In this document: positions 50,494-61,191 of the stretch, one piece after another | Layout of the letters: each line of letters begins with the position of its first letter | Position numbering within the stretch: the first letter of the stretch is position 1 | DNA from: Macrocystis pyrifera | Taxonomy: Eukaryota > Sar > Phaeophyceae > Laminariales > Laminariaceae | Direction: 5' to 3' | Length of the DNA: 64,000 nt | Assembly (NCBI GenBank): GCA_031763025.1 | Contig: JASSKH010000010.1 | Location: 3,591,901 to 3,655,900 of the forward strand | Made by a program: the position numbers and the translations under genes | Notes under the pieces: model-generated | The model's input: the letters and a program-made list of their open reading frames with translations, nothing else | Told to the model about the DNA's origin: nothing | Databases searched by the model: none

Positions 50494-51725
50494 TACAGTA
50501 TGGGTCCGCCAACAAGACACACCTAATCTGGGCAAGCCTGTGAGGTTCTTATATTTGGGGCGCCATCTTCAAACAACCGGGTTCACCACTTCTGAGCCGT
50601 TTTTCTTATCCCAATTTTCTTATTCTCAGCGTTCTCCAAAACGTGAGCATTATGTTCTTATTGGGCACTTCCTGCGACCTAATACCTCGTGCGGCGGGAT
50701 AGCCTCGGCTTTTTGGCCAATCCTGAACTTCGTGTCCAGGATCTCACTGGGAGCCGCTGTGGGCTATTTATATCTAAATACAGGGGGATATCATACCTGA
50801 TTTTTTAGGTCCATCATCATGCGTTCTGACTATTGCCGGTACATGGGTATGCCAGGGTTTATAACAATATGACGCAGTCTGCCGTTCACGGCCACGCCGA
50901 AACAGACAGGGAAACAGGCAAGCATGCAACGAACGGATGACGCCAGCGAGCAGCTGTGGTGGCCATACGTGCATCCATCATGTTGTGCTGTGATATCTGC
51001 GAGGCAGTTCGCCCAGCCCGTCGGCTCCGAACAAAAACACGAACTGACAAAAAGAGAGGTTCGCTTCGTTCCGAATCAATCAGCGCTCCTCGAAGCCGTT
51101 TACGATATACTGTCGAATCTCTCTCTATGTATGTGTGTTTCAGCCAGCAGGTTCCCAGAGACAGGCGGGCGCGGGGTGCATATATATGTTGTTCTCAGCT
51201 AAGCTGCGAGCGAATGAATGTGGCATCGCGCAGATAGATGCCGCACCCAGGAACTCCCGAGCCAAGCCGAGCCGAGCGACTCGATCGGGCCAACAGGCAA
51301 GCAACTCCTGGCCTCTTCGCAGAACGTGGACAAAACAACAGCAACAACAACAACAACGACGGCAGCCCCGTATATATTATGCCGGCACCGTCACCAACAC
51401 ACCGCTGCCACCGCCATACCGCAGCCGTCGGCCGAATAAACTTGGCCTGTTCTACCGCCGTCCACCACGTACTACAGTAGTAGTACTACTGCTGTGAACA
51501 GACTGCGAACAGACACACACACTATTATTAATAAGAACGGACACATTATCCCCCTCCCCCCCCCCCCCCCCGCCCTACACAAATCAGTAACAAGAGCCCA
51601 CATCACAACACATTAACCCTTCCATCAACATACGAGTACATCCTCATTCCGAGAAATTTACCAGGTAGGTGGTGGTTTTTTTTTTTTTTCAACGTGCGCG
51701 GGAAGGGTCTCTAATATTTCCAGGA
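50494..51725. other. Stretch with no supported gene
   Basis: Open frames at 50774-51497 do not match any family. An (AAC)n run is at about 51341-51357, a poly-C run at 51554-51571 and a T run at 51678-51689. Confidence 0.3.
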
Positions 51726-51992
51726 CCCTTCGCGGACCATGACTCTGTCGGAAGCGCGGGTCGGTCGGGTCCGGAAATTTCTTGAAATATCACGGGTCGG
51801 GTCAGGAGCTCTTAACCCTTTTAGAACGGCGAGTCCCGTTTCCGGGACAATTCAGTCAAATTTCAAGTAGTTTGTCTCCAGAACGGGACTGCGGTGCTAA
51901 ATAAGGTCTCGCGGATCGGGTCGGGTCAAAAAGCTGTCACCCGACCCGACCCCCGAGGCTTTGACCCGACGCGTGAATAGCCCTAAATACTT
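51726..51992 (-). mobile_element. Family E repeat with GGGTC motifs, split by a TTAA MITE
   Basis: GCGGGTCGGTCGGGTCC and CACGGGTCGGGTCAGGAGCT lie left of the MITE at 51812; GGATCGGGTCGGGTC and CACCCGACCCGACCCCCGAG lie right of it. The end TTGACCCGACGCGTGAATAG / CCCT is the inverted family E terminus. Confidence 0.55.
51812..51904. mobile_element. piggyBac-like TTAA MITE inside family E
   Basis: TTAACCCTTTTAGAACGG, GAGTCCCGTTTCCGGGAC, CAAGTAGTTTGTCTCCAGAA and CGGGACTGCGGTGCTAA. The right TTAA is degraded. Confidence 0.7.
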
Positions 51993-52035
51993 CACACATC
52001 TCGGATGATGATACTATATGGTATCATCTATTAAT

Positions 52036-52141
52036 ATTACGGGGGGTCATAGTAAATAGGACCAAATATTGTTAGTAAAAAAAGGCAAATATATAGGTCT
52101 TTGTGTGCGCTGTAGGTCTTATTTACTAATGTCCTCCGTAA
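52036..52141. mobile_element. Family A MITE adjoining family J
   Basis: TTACGGGGGGTCATAGTAAA to TACTAATGTCCTCCGTAA; GATC-rich family J follows. Confidence 0.8.
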
Positions 52142-52144
52142 ATA

Positions 52145-52560
52145 CCTATTATTCCCACTTGATCATCTATCTATAGATCTTCCCTACGGCAGATCTATAT
52201 TCCCGATATCTTGTTGATAAGATCTATTTACAGTTCGTGTTGCCCGGTGGGACCCGTATTACTGCTGTATGTACAATCTGCATGATCTAATAATAAGCAA
52301 ATGTTTCCTGGTTTTTGGATCTGAACTATTAATACGCAGATCTTGTAGAAATATAAAATACCATTATTACTGGTAAGTCAACTCTGGCCCAAATCATAAG
52401 GATCTTTTGTACTAGCTATTTGTCTGCTAACTGTCCCTATATTTCGGGTCAGAATGGTATCTCACTAAAAGGCAGGTGAGGAACTATAACTACTTGCATT
52501 AACAGATGATCTGCCGTTAGATCGCGATGATCTGCCACAGATCATCACGCTGATCTGTGT
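52145..52560. repeat. Family J GATC-rich repeat
   Basis: TTGATCATCTATCTATAGAT, CAGATCTATATTCCCGATAT, then at the right AACAGATGATCTGCCGTTAG and GATCATCACGCTGATCTGTG. Non-coding. Confidence 0.6.
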
Positions 52561-52774
52561 CGAGGCGTGGGAGACTTTCAACCATCTTTTTCGTCGAAGC
52601 GAAGGCGGAAGAAGGGTCTTGAACAGCCCTCTCTTCGAATTCTACTGTACGAGACGCCTCCCTTGGCCAACACCGCCCATGCAAGTGAGCGGCAGAATGG
52701 CACAATGTTATACCTGGTACGTGCTGGGCTGTTCGGATTTGCACGTGTTGTTTTACCTTTCAATACCCCCCGCA

Positions 52775-52935
52775 ACCAGCTCCCACTTACTACTTGGTGC
52801 TTTTGCCCCGCAGTGGGCCCATCCCTCAAGGCACCCTGCTCCCACTCAGTGGTGCAGAAACAGGATCAGCCTCTCCGCAGGAGCAGGAGCCGCCGGAGGC
52901 TCACCTGACACCCTGTTCCCATTCGGTACCATGTC
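52775..52935 (+). repeat. Family D core without palindromic arms
   Basis: Matches the cores at 10306-10450 and (inverted) 19321-19465: CCCGCAGTGGGCCCATCCCT, AAGGCACCCTGCTCCCA, TCCGCAGGAGCAGGAGCCGC and CACCCTGTTCCCATTCGGTA. Neither flank shows the short palindromes that frame the other two. Confidence 0.7.
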
Positions 52936-53182
52936 AGGCCATACATATCTACAAGAGCTCCTGCTATGCATGCAACCGTAGTGGATTGACGTGCGAGGCA
53001 AGGCCGAACAACCCAGCACATATCATATATACGTGCAATTTCAGCTACCGCTGTACCGACGATTCGCCCCTCCACGTAGGACTACCAGCGCGATCGACGA
53101 CCTCAACGTATCCATGGCCAGATGTAGACGTGTATATGGCATGAACACACAAGGAAACACTTACAACAGCACGGCAACGGTA

Positions 53183-53419
53183 CTACAGCAAAAAGAAAAA
53201 TACCGGTGCATACAAATGCTCCCCTCCTCCCACTTTTTCCACGGCCTCCTTGGCTGAAACGACGGCGCCAACGCCTCCGATCGCAAACGCCGCACCATTG
53301 AACAAAAAAGGCAAAAAAGGCAAAAAAAAAAAAAAAAAAAAAAAAACTCCCAGCGCCACAACTCCCTTCCCCTTGAAGATCATGAGGTTTTCCAGTGAGA
53401 TTGAGGCCAATGCTCCCAC
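53183..53419 (-). other. Possible exon(s) split by a poly-T tract (- strand)
   Basis: - strand frame: GALASISLENLMIFKGKGVV, then a ~24-T tract, then FNGAAFAIGGVGAVVSAKEA and VEKVGGG. Both parts look protein-like (a hydrophobic Gly/Ala segment). No proper acceptor AG was found after the T tract. No family recognised. Confidence 0.2.
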
Positions 53420-53890
53420 TCCGACGTACGGTATCTCGTATCATGACCGACAGACGTGAATTCACCCCTCTCCCCCTCCCCGGCGATGCTCCAACCGCAA
53501 AATACGCTATATACCATATCGTGATTGTTCAAATAACCCCCGCCTTCCCCTCCGCCCTCCAAACATCCTTTCGTCCGGCACCCGTCAATAGGCGTCAAAA
53601 AGCGTCACAAGGCGTATGTACAGCAGTACAGTAAACCTATCAATAAGAAACAGGAAAGCTGGTCCACGCTGGATTTCAAATTTCAAGAACGGGTGGTGGT
53701 TCTCCACAAAAACTTCGGTATAGCCACTGCCGAATTTCTCATTTTCCTGGAAATCTCATCCTGCATCTTACTGCTCGTTTTCTTCTTATTAAAAAGTGCT
53801 CTGTACTACGCGATCGTCCTATTCCCTCGCTCCAGCTCCCATCTTCTTCTATCCCTATCTCCCCTCTCCTCTCGCGCCCCCGCCCCTCCC

Positions 53891-53891
53891 T

Positions 53892-53922
<31 letters not shown>

Positions 53923-53938
53923 CCCCCCTCCGTCCCAC
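53891..53938. repeat. Poly-C run
   Basis: About 27 C, then T-interrupted C tracts. Preceded by a long pyrimidine-rich region (53820-53890). Confidence 0.95.
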
Positions 53939-54114
53939 GGAAACGCGGCGTGAGAGACACAGACGGGTCACCGGAGAGAGCTGGCAGCCTGGGGAGGGCA
54001 CAAAAGATCAACCATTCGGGCACCGCACGCCACCGAGGGCAGGGGGGGAGGGCAGGGTGGGAGGGTAAGCGACGCCTGCGGCTCGAGCGTTCACAGAGAG
54101 TAGCACGGGACAAG

Positions 54115-54735
54115 GAAGAAAATTCTAGCCACATGTTACCAACCTCTAGCCATCTATTCAAGGGTCTCAACCAACGGACACAAACCTTCAGACCCATTGG
54201 CTATGATCTAACGGCTCTCATCCGATGGACGTAAACCATCCACTCATTGGCCGCCATCCAACGGATTTTCTACCAACAACCATCAGTCAATTACCGGGAC
54301 CTCGACCATCAAAACATCAAACATCGCGCGCATATATATATCGGTTCAGCGCCTGCTGCGTGATACCGTAATCTCTTCCAGTCGTTTTTCTCAGCCCCAC
54401 CTCAACCTCGGCCATTCTCGCGTCCTCACCAGCCGCTCACCGTTCCACTACGACCAACGACTATAAACCGGTGACCAGCCAGTGACCACAGAGACCAACA
54501 ACCAACGACCACATTTCAGCAACCAGCATCCAGCGGCTCCATCTCTCTCTGCCACCAACCATCAACAAACGCCTGCCATCCACCACCATAAACCATAACC
54601 CAACGGCTCTCAACCAACGGGCATAAACCAACGGGCATAAACGCATAAACCATCACACCGTTAGCGACCAACCACAACAACGACCACCAAAAATCATCAA
54701 CCATTGGCCATCAACCAATGGTGCGTGACCATCAG
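54115..54735. repeat. CCAACGG/ACCATCAACC-rich, G-poor region
   Basis: Phrases such as CTCAACCAACGGACACAAAC, CATCCAACGG, ACCATCAACCA and CCAACGGGCATAAACCAACG recur irregularly. The + strand is strongly depleted in G. No gene supported. Confidence 0.6.
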
Positions 54736-54775
54736 CGACTCATCCCCATGATGGGGTTAGCATTTTACTCGCGTC

Positions 54776-54872
54776 TTAACCCGTTTGGACTGCAGTCCGG
54801 TTTTGGGGACAAACTAATTATAATTTGAGTGCTTTGTCCGCAAAACGGGATTGCACTCCTAACAGGGTTGAT
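54776..54872. mobile_element. piggyBac-like TTAA MITE
   Basis: TTAACCCGTTTGGACTGCAG, CCGGTTTTGGGGACAAACTA, GCTTTGTCCGCAAAACGGGA and CTCCTAACAGGGTTGA. Confidence 0.7.
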
Positions 54873-55095
54873 ATTTTCTGACTGGTCAGCAACTACCGCT
54901 TAGTACAGGGGTACACGAAAAAAAAAAAAAAAAAAAAACGAAACAAAAAAAACGGAGCCGCACTCGCCACCATATAAGCATTGCAAACAAAAACCTACGA
55001 AGAACGGGTTGGGGTTTTCGGTCAGAAATGAAACAAAACGTGTTTGTATTTCAGTTTTGCTTTGTTATTTTACGTACTTGATATTAGTATATACC

Positions 55096-55112
55096 CCCCC
55101 CCCCCCCCCCCC
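55096..55112. repeat. Poly-C run
   Basis: Seventeen or more C in a row within TATACC...CCACGTCTGG. Confidence 0.95.
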
Positions 55113-55485
55113 ACGTCTGGGACTCCAAAGAAGAAAGTGGGGTGTGCCATTTTCTTTTTGGTTCTTGTACCCTTGGTGTACCTCGTAAATGTTCTAGGGC
55201 TGCGTACGTAGCTCATAGAAATGCTGGTTCCGGCTGCGTGAACGTCATGCTTCGGGTGTGATACATTGATCTCTCCATGCGAGGAGCTCAGAATATAAGC
55301 CACCGCCCCTAAAAGGCATTAGCTTAACAAAAAAAAAAAAACACACACACAGACACCACGAACCCTCGAACCAGGATAGCACATCACACGTCCTGAGCAC
55401 ATTCTTCCACTCCAGATTTTTTTTTTTTTTCTCTTTTTCTTTTTCAGGCCAGTCCCACGGACCATATTTTTGGCGACGAGCTAAC

Positions 55486-55618
55486 GTGAACACCACAACA
55501 GCAACAGCAACAAGCAGCAGCAGCAGCAACAGCAGCACAGCAGCAGCAGCATCAACAACAACAACAACAACAACAACAACAGCAACAACAACAACAACAC
55601 CAACCACGACGACGAACC
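55486..55618. repeat. (CAA/CAG)n microsatellite in an intron
   Basis: CAACAGCAACAGCAGCAGC and (AAC)n tracts. They keep several frames open by chance. It lies directly downstream of the - strand donor at 55625. Confidence 0.9.
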
Positions 55619-55625
55619 CACACAC

Positions 55626-55862
55626 CTCCATGAGTGCCTGCTGTATCGCCGCCACCTCTTCCAGTCGCTTCTCGAGCGCCGCCTCGATCTCGGCCGCCCT
55701 CGCGGCCTCGGCGTCCGCCGACCGCTCCGCCTCCTCCGCCAACCTCGACAGACGGTCGCGTTCCGCCAGCTTGAGACGCATTGTGCCTTCTCGGACAAGC
55801 TCAGAGGGTTGCCTTCCCCCCGGCAGTGGCCTTGAAACCGCGATGGCGTCCACGATATTTTT
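55626..55862 (-). CDS. Tentative - strand gene, exon C (coiled coil)
   Basis: The - strand reads TPKNIVDAIAVSRPLPGGRQ, PSELVREGTMRLKLAERDRL, then SRLAEEAERSADAEAARAAE and IEAALEKRLEEVAAIQQALMEV, ending at donor GAG|GTGTGT (55625). The heptad pattern and charge predict a long coiled coil. The 5' boundary is unclear: a strong polypyrimidine tract ends in CTAC rather than AG. The phase would fit exon B if the exon began at the A before ACTCCG. No family recognised. Confidence 0.4.
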
Positions 55863-55984
55863 CGGAGTTTGTAGGATGGGAGGGATAAGGGAGGGGAGCG
55901 TGGGGGATGGGAGGGAAGTGGAAGGAAGCGAGGGAAGGGGAGGGGGTAGGGGGGGGGGGCGTGAAGGGGAGCGAGGTGGGAGGA

Positions 55985-56540
55985 GGTAGGGAAGGGGGAG
56001 GGGGTGTATTTCGATAGGAGAGGTTTACTCGATCTCATGCATGGCCGTAGTCGTATGATCATAGACCCTCGCATCCCTACAATGCCGGGACGGAGCACGT
56101 CGGGTTTTCACCGGCCAGGCACACATTGCTTGCACCAAGAGCGAAGCGCCGTGAGGTGTCCGGCGAGTAGCATGAGGGGGTGAGCTGCATCCTGCTAAGA
56201 ATCGTTTCAGAGGCGGATTTTCTTGCATATGGATGACAGCTTCAATGCATTGATTTATTTTTATGGTGTGTCCACTTCCAGAGACAGCAATGGGAGTATT
56301 ATGTAACTGCCTCTTGGGTGCCTTCGTGGTACGATCAATTCCCTTGTGCGGAGTAAAGGTTCACCTCGCACAAATGATCCAACTCGACCATCAGCTGTGA
56401 CCGACCGCCGAAAAAAATAAAATAAAATAAAAGCGGTACCCTGGTTGTCTAGCTCAAGTAGTGAGCGGCATGTTTTACAGTGCCGTTGCCAACCGACGCC
56501 AACCCAACCTGGAGGTAAGGGGGGGGAGGGGGTAGTCTTG
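55985..56540 (-). repeat. Family F repeat, near full length
   Basis: Inverse of 11836-12417: begins at a G-rich tract and TGTATTTCGATAGGAGAGG, then GTCGGGTTTTCACCGGCCAG, CCACTTCCAGAGACAGCAAT, TTGTGCGGAGTAAAGG and CAACCGACGCCAACCCAACC. It separates exons B and C of the tentative - strand gene. Confidence 0.8.
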
Positions 56541-56616
56541 CTTCTTCAAGAGTTTTGGTGGTGAGGAACTTCGGCAGCACTCGCATGTATAAAAAAAACG
56601 CCTCCTTCGTGCTCAC

Positions 56617-56795
56617 CGAACTCCGCCGTCCGTCAGCAAGGCCTGTGCGGGCTCATCCGTCGCCGCCGCCTGCCCCTGCTGGTCTTCTGAGCCGTCGTCT
56701 GCCGCCGCGGTGCTACCCATCTCCACCTGTCTCCTCTCCAGAGCGAGCAGCTTCTCGTTCACCGACATGCGTTCGCAGAGCTGTCGGAATCCTTC
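56617..56795 (-). CDS. Tentative - strand gene, exon B
   Basis: Acceptor CGTCCGCAG (- strand), then EGFRQLCERMSVNEKLLALE, RRQVEMGSTAAADDGSEDQQ, GQAAATDEPAQALLTDGGV. Donor GTTCG|GTGAGC at 56616. Phase 0 in, phase 2 out. The first half is helical and charged, the second an acidic Ala/Gln linker. The next codons of the unspliced frame give a stop, so splicing is needed for continuation into exon C. Family unknown. Confidence 0.45.
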
Positions 56796-57084
56796 CTGCG
56801 GACGCGGCGGAGTCAGCGGCACACACGCACACACAAAACACAAGGGGACACAAAAAAAGGCCACCAAATAAAAGGCAAGGGTGGGTGGAGGTGGGCGGGT
56901 GGGTGGGCGGGCGTGACCGTGCCAAAAAGCATGATGGCTTATATATACTAGCGACTAGCAAAGGTGGCAGGCAGCACCAGTGGTATCAATGTAAACAGTG
57001 CCAACGTATAGTAGCAGTGACATCAGGGCAACGGTTACAATACCTACGAGGGTTTAGGTCTGGCCTACCCTTTCCCCCCCTCCC

Positions 57085-57280
57085 CCCGCTATGGTCATAC
57101 GACTACGGCCATGCATGAGATCGAGCACATCTCTCCTATCGAGTACACCCCCCCGCTCCAGTACCCGCCTGGTCGGTGAAAACCCGACATGCTCCGTCCC
57201 GGCATTGTAGGGATGCGAGGGTCAATGGTCATACGACTACGGCCATGCATGAGATCGAGTACATCTCTCCTATCGAGTAC

Positions 57281-57318
<38 letters not shown>

Positions 57319-57330
57319 CTCCAGTACCTA
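57085..57330 (+). repeat. Two tandem family F 3' ends, each with a poly-C tail
   Basis: CATACGACTACGGCCATGCA, then GAGATCGAGTAC, TCTCCTATCGAGTACACC and a C run, then GCTCCAGTACC. The whole unit repeats with a second C run of about 36 bases (57282-57317). The same GCTCCAGTACC follows both C runs. Confidence 0.85.
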
Positions 57331-57659
57331 CCTGCCTCCCACAATTTATGAAGCGCTTCCCATATATACAGACCCCGTAAAAATCACGCAGGAGTACAAG
57401 ATGGCCAACAGCCTGGAGGCCCCTGGAATATCCATCCGAACCCTTCACGAATATCATAGGCCTCGCCACCACCGCTGCAGTGCATCAGCAGCAGACGCTT
57501 ATCCGAGGGCTGCATAGAAACAAGTCCGGCTCCGGACAAGAATGGTGGAAATATACTGGACTGTACCAAAGCATAACTCTAAACCCCGAGCGCCTTCGTA
57601 CGTAGGAAAATTCTCAGAATAGTTTTAAACCCCGAGAGCCTAGAAAAAATCTCCGGGAA

Positions 57660-57965
57660 TTTTCTTTGAGGACGCAATGCCAGATCATGATCTATCTATC
57701 TGCCTTGTAGATCATCTGGATCCTAACCTGCTATTGATACGAGATATCGTGCGGGATCTGTCTTATTGACGGTTACATATCCAACTCAGTAAAAACACGG
57801 TGTCAACTAAAGGACCATGCAGGTTATACGACTCCCCACCCGGCAACACGAGCACTGCAGATCATACAGATCATACAAATCGGGAATCTGTCTTCCCTGA
57901 ATGAGCTATATCGTCAAGCCGGGATCGGTGATCTGCCTGATGCTTGCCGTCTTGTCCGGTCCTTA
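57660..57965 (+). repeat. Family J GATC-rich repeat
   Basis: CCAGATCATGATCTATCTAT, GTGCGGGATCTGTCTTATTG, GACCATGCAGGTTATACG, ACTCCCCACCCGGCAACACG and GCAGATCATACAGATCATAC. A family A copy follows 12 bp later. Confidence 0.7.
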
Positions 57966-57977
57966 GCCGACAAATCA

Positions 57978-58089
57978 CTATTACGGGGGACCATAGTAAA
58001 TAGGACCAAATTTTGTTAGTAAAAAATAGGTAAATATATAGGTTTTCATGTACACCATAGGTCCTATTAACTGTGGACCCCCGTAATAG
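57978..58089. mobile_element. Family A MITE
   Basis: CTATTACGGGGGACCATAGT to CTGTGGACCCCCGTAATAG, with matching flanks AC/GT. Confidence 0.85.
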
Positions 58090-58180
58090 TACCACACTCG
58101 TATGCTGCCAATATTACGGTCGTTGTTGTTTGTTTCTTGCCTTAATCATTTGACCATTGACCACGCATCCCTTTCGAGAC

Positions 58181-58490
58181 GGGGGGGGGGGGGGGGGGGG
58201 GGGGGGGGGTGTACTCATTACCATTCATGGTCGTAGTCGTATGACCATAGACCGTAGGCCCTCGCATCCCTACAATGCCGGGACGGAGCACGTAGGGTTT
58301 TCACCGACCAGGCAGACAGTGATTTGCTTGCGCCAAGCGCGAAGCGAAACGTGAGGGTGTTTGGGCGAGAGAGTCGCACGAAGGGTGAGCTGCATTCTAC
58401 TAAGAACCGCTTTTGAGGCGGATTATCTTGCCTATGGATGACAGCGTCAATGGATTGATACATTTTCTGGTGTGGCCACTTCCAGAGACA
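58181..58490 (-). repeat. Family F repeat, 3' half, with 29-G run
   Basis: The G run 58181-58209 is followed by TGTACTCATTACCATTCATG, TAGGGTTTTCACCGACCAGG, CTACTAAGAACCGCTTTTGA and CCACTTCCAGAGACAGCAAT. Reverse orientation. Confidence 0.85.
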
Positions 58491-58830
58491 GCAATGGTTT
58501 ACTACGGGAGTGGGTGGGGATATTCCGGGAGGGGGCGGGGGTGGTTCCCAGAACCCACGAAAACCCAAAGATCATGTACCCCCGTCATGTTTCCATACCA
58601 TTTCCGGTTCTGTTTTACTACGTCCCCCCTTAAGACACTCCTGTGTACGTCTGTGCTGGAAAAAAAAAAAAAAAAAACGTCTGAGTTCGGCAGGGCTGTG
58701 CTACTTGTTGCTTCACAGGTCTGTCTCTGCCGGAGTCAATACGATCACTCTGGAAAGTTGGGTAACTCTGATCTTGGTTATGAGTGATCCATCGATTGAT
58801 TGATGCGGTCTGGATGCAGAAGAGTTTAAC
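58491..58830. other. Stretch with no supported gene
   Basis: Short frames and an A run at 58661-58677. Nothing recognised. Confidence 0.3.
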
Positions 58831-58834
58831 CCAA

Positions 58835-58918
58835 TTCCGATCCGATCCGTAACATCAACAAAGAAATACTGACCCGACCCCCGGGTCGGGTCATCATGAA
58901 CCCGTGAAGAGCCCAGAC
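58835..58918 (-). mobile_element. Family E repeat, short copy
   Basis: GACCCGACCCCCGGGTCGGG at 58872-58891, then the inverted terminus ACCCGTGAAGAGCCC. The GGGTC array is only about four units here. It abuts exon A of the tentative - strand gene. Confidence 0.55.
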
Positions 58919-58926
58919 CGGTTTTC

Positions 58927-59134
58927 TATAGACTGCGAGTAGCGTGTTTGGTCCGAAGCGGGCCGGGCTCTTCTTCCGTACCTCCGACCGCTCGACCACG
59001 CGAGTCACGACCTTGGCTGCCAGAGTCGCGGCATCCACGTCGCCGCCGACCTGTGCCTTGATAGGTCTCACGTGCTTCTCGAACGTCTCCGGTCCGAGCT
59101 TCGTCGCCGCCATCTGCAGCGCTTTCGAATGCGC
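58927..59134 (-). CDS. Tentative - strand gene, exon A
   Basis: After an ACACCAG acceptor (59135-59136 as AG on the - strand) the frame reads AHSKALQMAATKLGPETFEK, HVRPIKAQVGGDVDAATLAA, KVVTRVVERSEVRKKSPARF and GPNTLLA. It is GC-rich and helical, with typical protein composition. The 3' boundary is uncertain: GCA|GTCTAT is a possible donor, and a family E copy starts right after. Linking to exons B and C is inference from strand, order and composition. No family recognised. Confidence 0.4.
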
Positions 59135-59225
59135 CTGGTGTTACGTATGTCGTGGAGGCGTGAAGGGGGCGGGGGACGGGGATACAATGACATTGAGTAC
59201 AGCATGGCATACCAGGAACCGGTGC

Positions 59226-59567
59226 GTTTTTTTTTTTTTTTTTTTTTTTTTATCCATCACTTTTACTTCCCAGCCCACTCGTACGAGGTTTTACCCTCGA
59301 CGATCTTCTGGACAAGCCGTGGTCACAGGTGTCGTCCCTTCTCTCCCCCCGGTACGTGCCTTTAATTTTTGTCGCGCATAGGGTCCAGCATTCCCACTGC
59401 TCGTCGATTTTCATCGAATGTAGCCAACTCACGCTTTCGCGCTTTCCGCTTATCAATTTTTTTATGCAAGAAAAAGTCCCTATGAGCACATGCACTCGGT
59501 GGGACTTGAACCCACGAAATTGATCTTGACAGGCACGCGGACCACCTACCAAGCCACCGGGGACGCC
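59226..59567 (-). mobile_element. tRNA-derived SINE with poly-A tail, copy 2
   Basis: Inverse of 38632-38966. On the - strand the head has TGGCTTGGTAGG (A box) and GGTTCAAGTCC (perfect B box); the tail is a run of about 24 A (T run on +, 59226-59250). Target duplications were not found. Confidence 0.8.
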
Positions 59568-59570
59568 GTG

Positions 59571-60552
59571 TGTATAGAACACTGTAGCTACGCACAACTC
59601 AGCTACTGTACTGCACCGACAATTTGTGTATATTGGATAGACTCGATACAACGCGGTTGGATGCAGCAAGGCAGGCATAGCGTGATGGTACAGCAGTAGT
59701 ACCGTGAATACAACGTAGAATTGCTCTTGTTCCATAAAGCAGTACCACGAAGGAGACCACTCATATGATATACCAGGAATACTTCAACCGCAACCCAGCA
59801 ATACACCGTTACCCTTGTTGTGTCTTGTTGTGTTACTACTTCTGTACAGTTAGTGGACTACGCTCACATACCAGATAAGCGCTGGGTCTCGAGTGACGGG
59901 AGAGCGTAACGTCACACAGGTTTCACATTTGTTTCTCGCTGCGCTCGCTGTTAATGTTTTCGCGGGCGACGTTCGTTCGCGCAATTAATTGGTCATCTTG
60001 TTTTTTTTAGCAGCAACACGAATCCCTGCTTGTGTGAACGGGCCTGTATACCCCTCTGTCCGGAACATTAAGGCCCGTTGGGTCACTGCTATGAAAACAC
60101 AAATGCTCCTTGCCTTTCCGGGCAGATTAGTGGTATCATCCTCTATATACGTGGGTATTACCCCACACAAACATGAAACCACAAGACAGAGTACATACGC
60201 TTGTTCTCTCATACCTCTCCAACTACATACAGCAGTACTGAACCGTATACGACGGTGTATACCACACCCCCGGTGATAGCATTCGGGGCTCTAAGCATTT
60301 TATCAACCGGTGTTTTACACTCCGGGGTTGTGATATGCAGCGTACCCCGGTGATAAGAGTGGGTGATTCGTTTGGGGGTTGATATACCGTATCACCGGGG
60401 TGGTATACTTTACAGGGGGTCCTATATAATGGGGGTGTGATAGCAGTGGCTGCAAAGAAGTTTGCCTGTCACATTGTTAAAGCTATGGTAGGGGTTTGAT
60501 GAAAGGGGTGTGGTAGCAGGTAGTAGTTGGAGGCTTTGCCGCCACACTCCAG
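59571..60552. other. Stretch with no supported gene
   Basis: Toward the right (60250-60480) short phrases such as CCCCGGTGATA and GGGGTGTGATA appear, probably degenerate relatives of the 15-bp minisatellite that follows. Confidence 0.35.
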
Positions 60553-60705
60553 GAAGGCGGCAAGGGGTGTGATAACAAGGGGTGCGATAACAAGGGGTGC
60601 GATAACAAGGGGTGTGATAACAAGGGGTGCGATAACAAGGGGTGTGATAACAAGGGGTGCGAGAACAAGGGGTGCGAGAACTAGGGGTATGATACCAATG
60701 GGTGT
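60553..60705. repeat. 15-bp minisatellite, ~10 units
   Basis: Unit GGGGTGYGATAACAA, alternating T and C at the seventh base, with diverged units at the right end. It gives repeating pentapeptides in open frames on both strands, which are not evidence for a gene. Confidence 0.9.
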
Positions 60706-60729
60706 GGTAGCAGAGGTTTGAGTTTTGGT

Positions 60730-61190
60730 TGCCAGCTTGCACATTTGTTGTGGGGGCCTCAGCAGCGGACGCCGTGCCTGGCTTGCCTACGGGCTCTGCT
60801 GTGGGGGAGCTTTAGTGGCAGAAGCTTGCGCTGGCTAGCCAATGAGTTGGGTCTTTGCAGCTTTGCAGCAGCAAGAGGCACAGGTGTGATTTTCCGCCAA
60901 AAACACGTGATCGAGCCTTGAGCGCCGGTATCAGCAGCCGCTCGCGCCGAATAATAGTTTTGCCCACTGAGACGGGTCACGCTTTCGCAAGGTCTTTGCA
61001 CCTCCTCCACTTCCATGTTGCTGGTGTCCATATTATGCCGTGGTACACTCGCACACCTGGGGGTGCTGCGCGCTTACTCATGCCAAGGTATCACCCAGGT
61101 GACGTCTCGGGGGTGTCATACTGAAAATGAGGCATGCCACCGCAGGGGATGTGGTATGCAATGTACTCCGGTGATAAATCGGGCGCTTCA
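60730..61190. other. Stretch with a possible - strand frame
   Basis: The - strand frame 60759-61031 (CESVTRLSGQNYYSARAAAD...) is moderately protein-like, but no family, splice sites or neighbours support it. Confidence 0.2.
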
Positions 61191-61191
61191 C

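Noticed and set aside
55486-55989. Ser/Thr-rich 167-codon + frame
   Set aside because: Its first half is the (CAA)n microsatellite and the second half is the antisense of the coiled-coil exon, which is more convincing on the - strand.
59490-59570. Functional tRNA gene on the - strand
   Set aside because: The same head occurs at 38632 joined to the same body and A tail, which is a SINE, not a tRNA gene.
60422-60744. Repeating pentapeptide frames, and possible CRISPR array
   Set aside because: A 15-bp tandem repeat without spacers cannot be a CRISPR array, and the context is eukaryotic. The peptides follow from the repeat.
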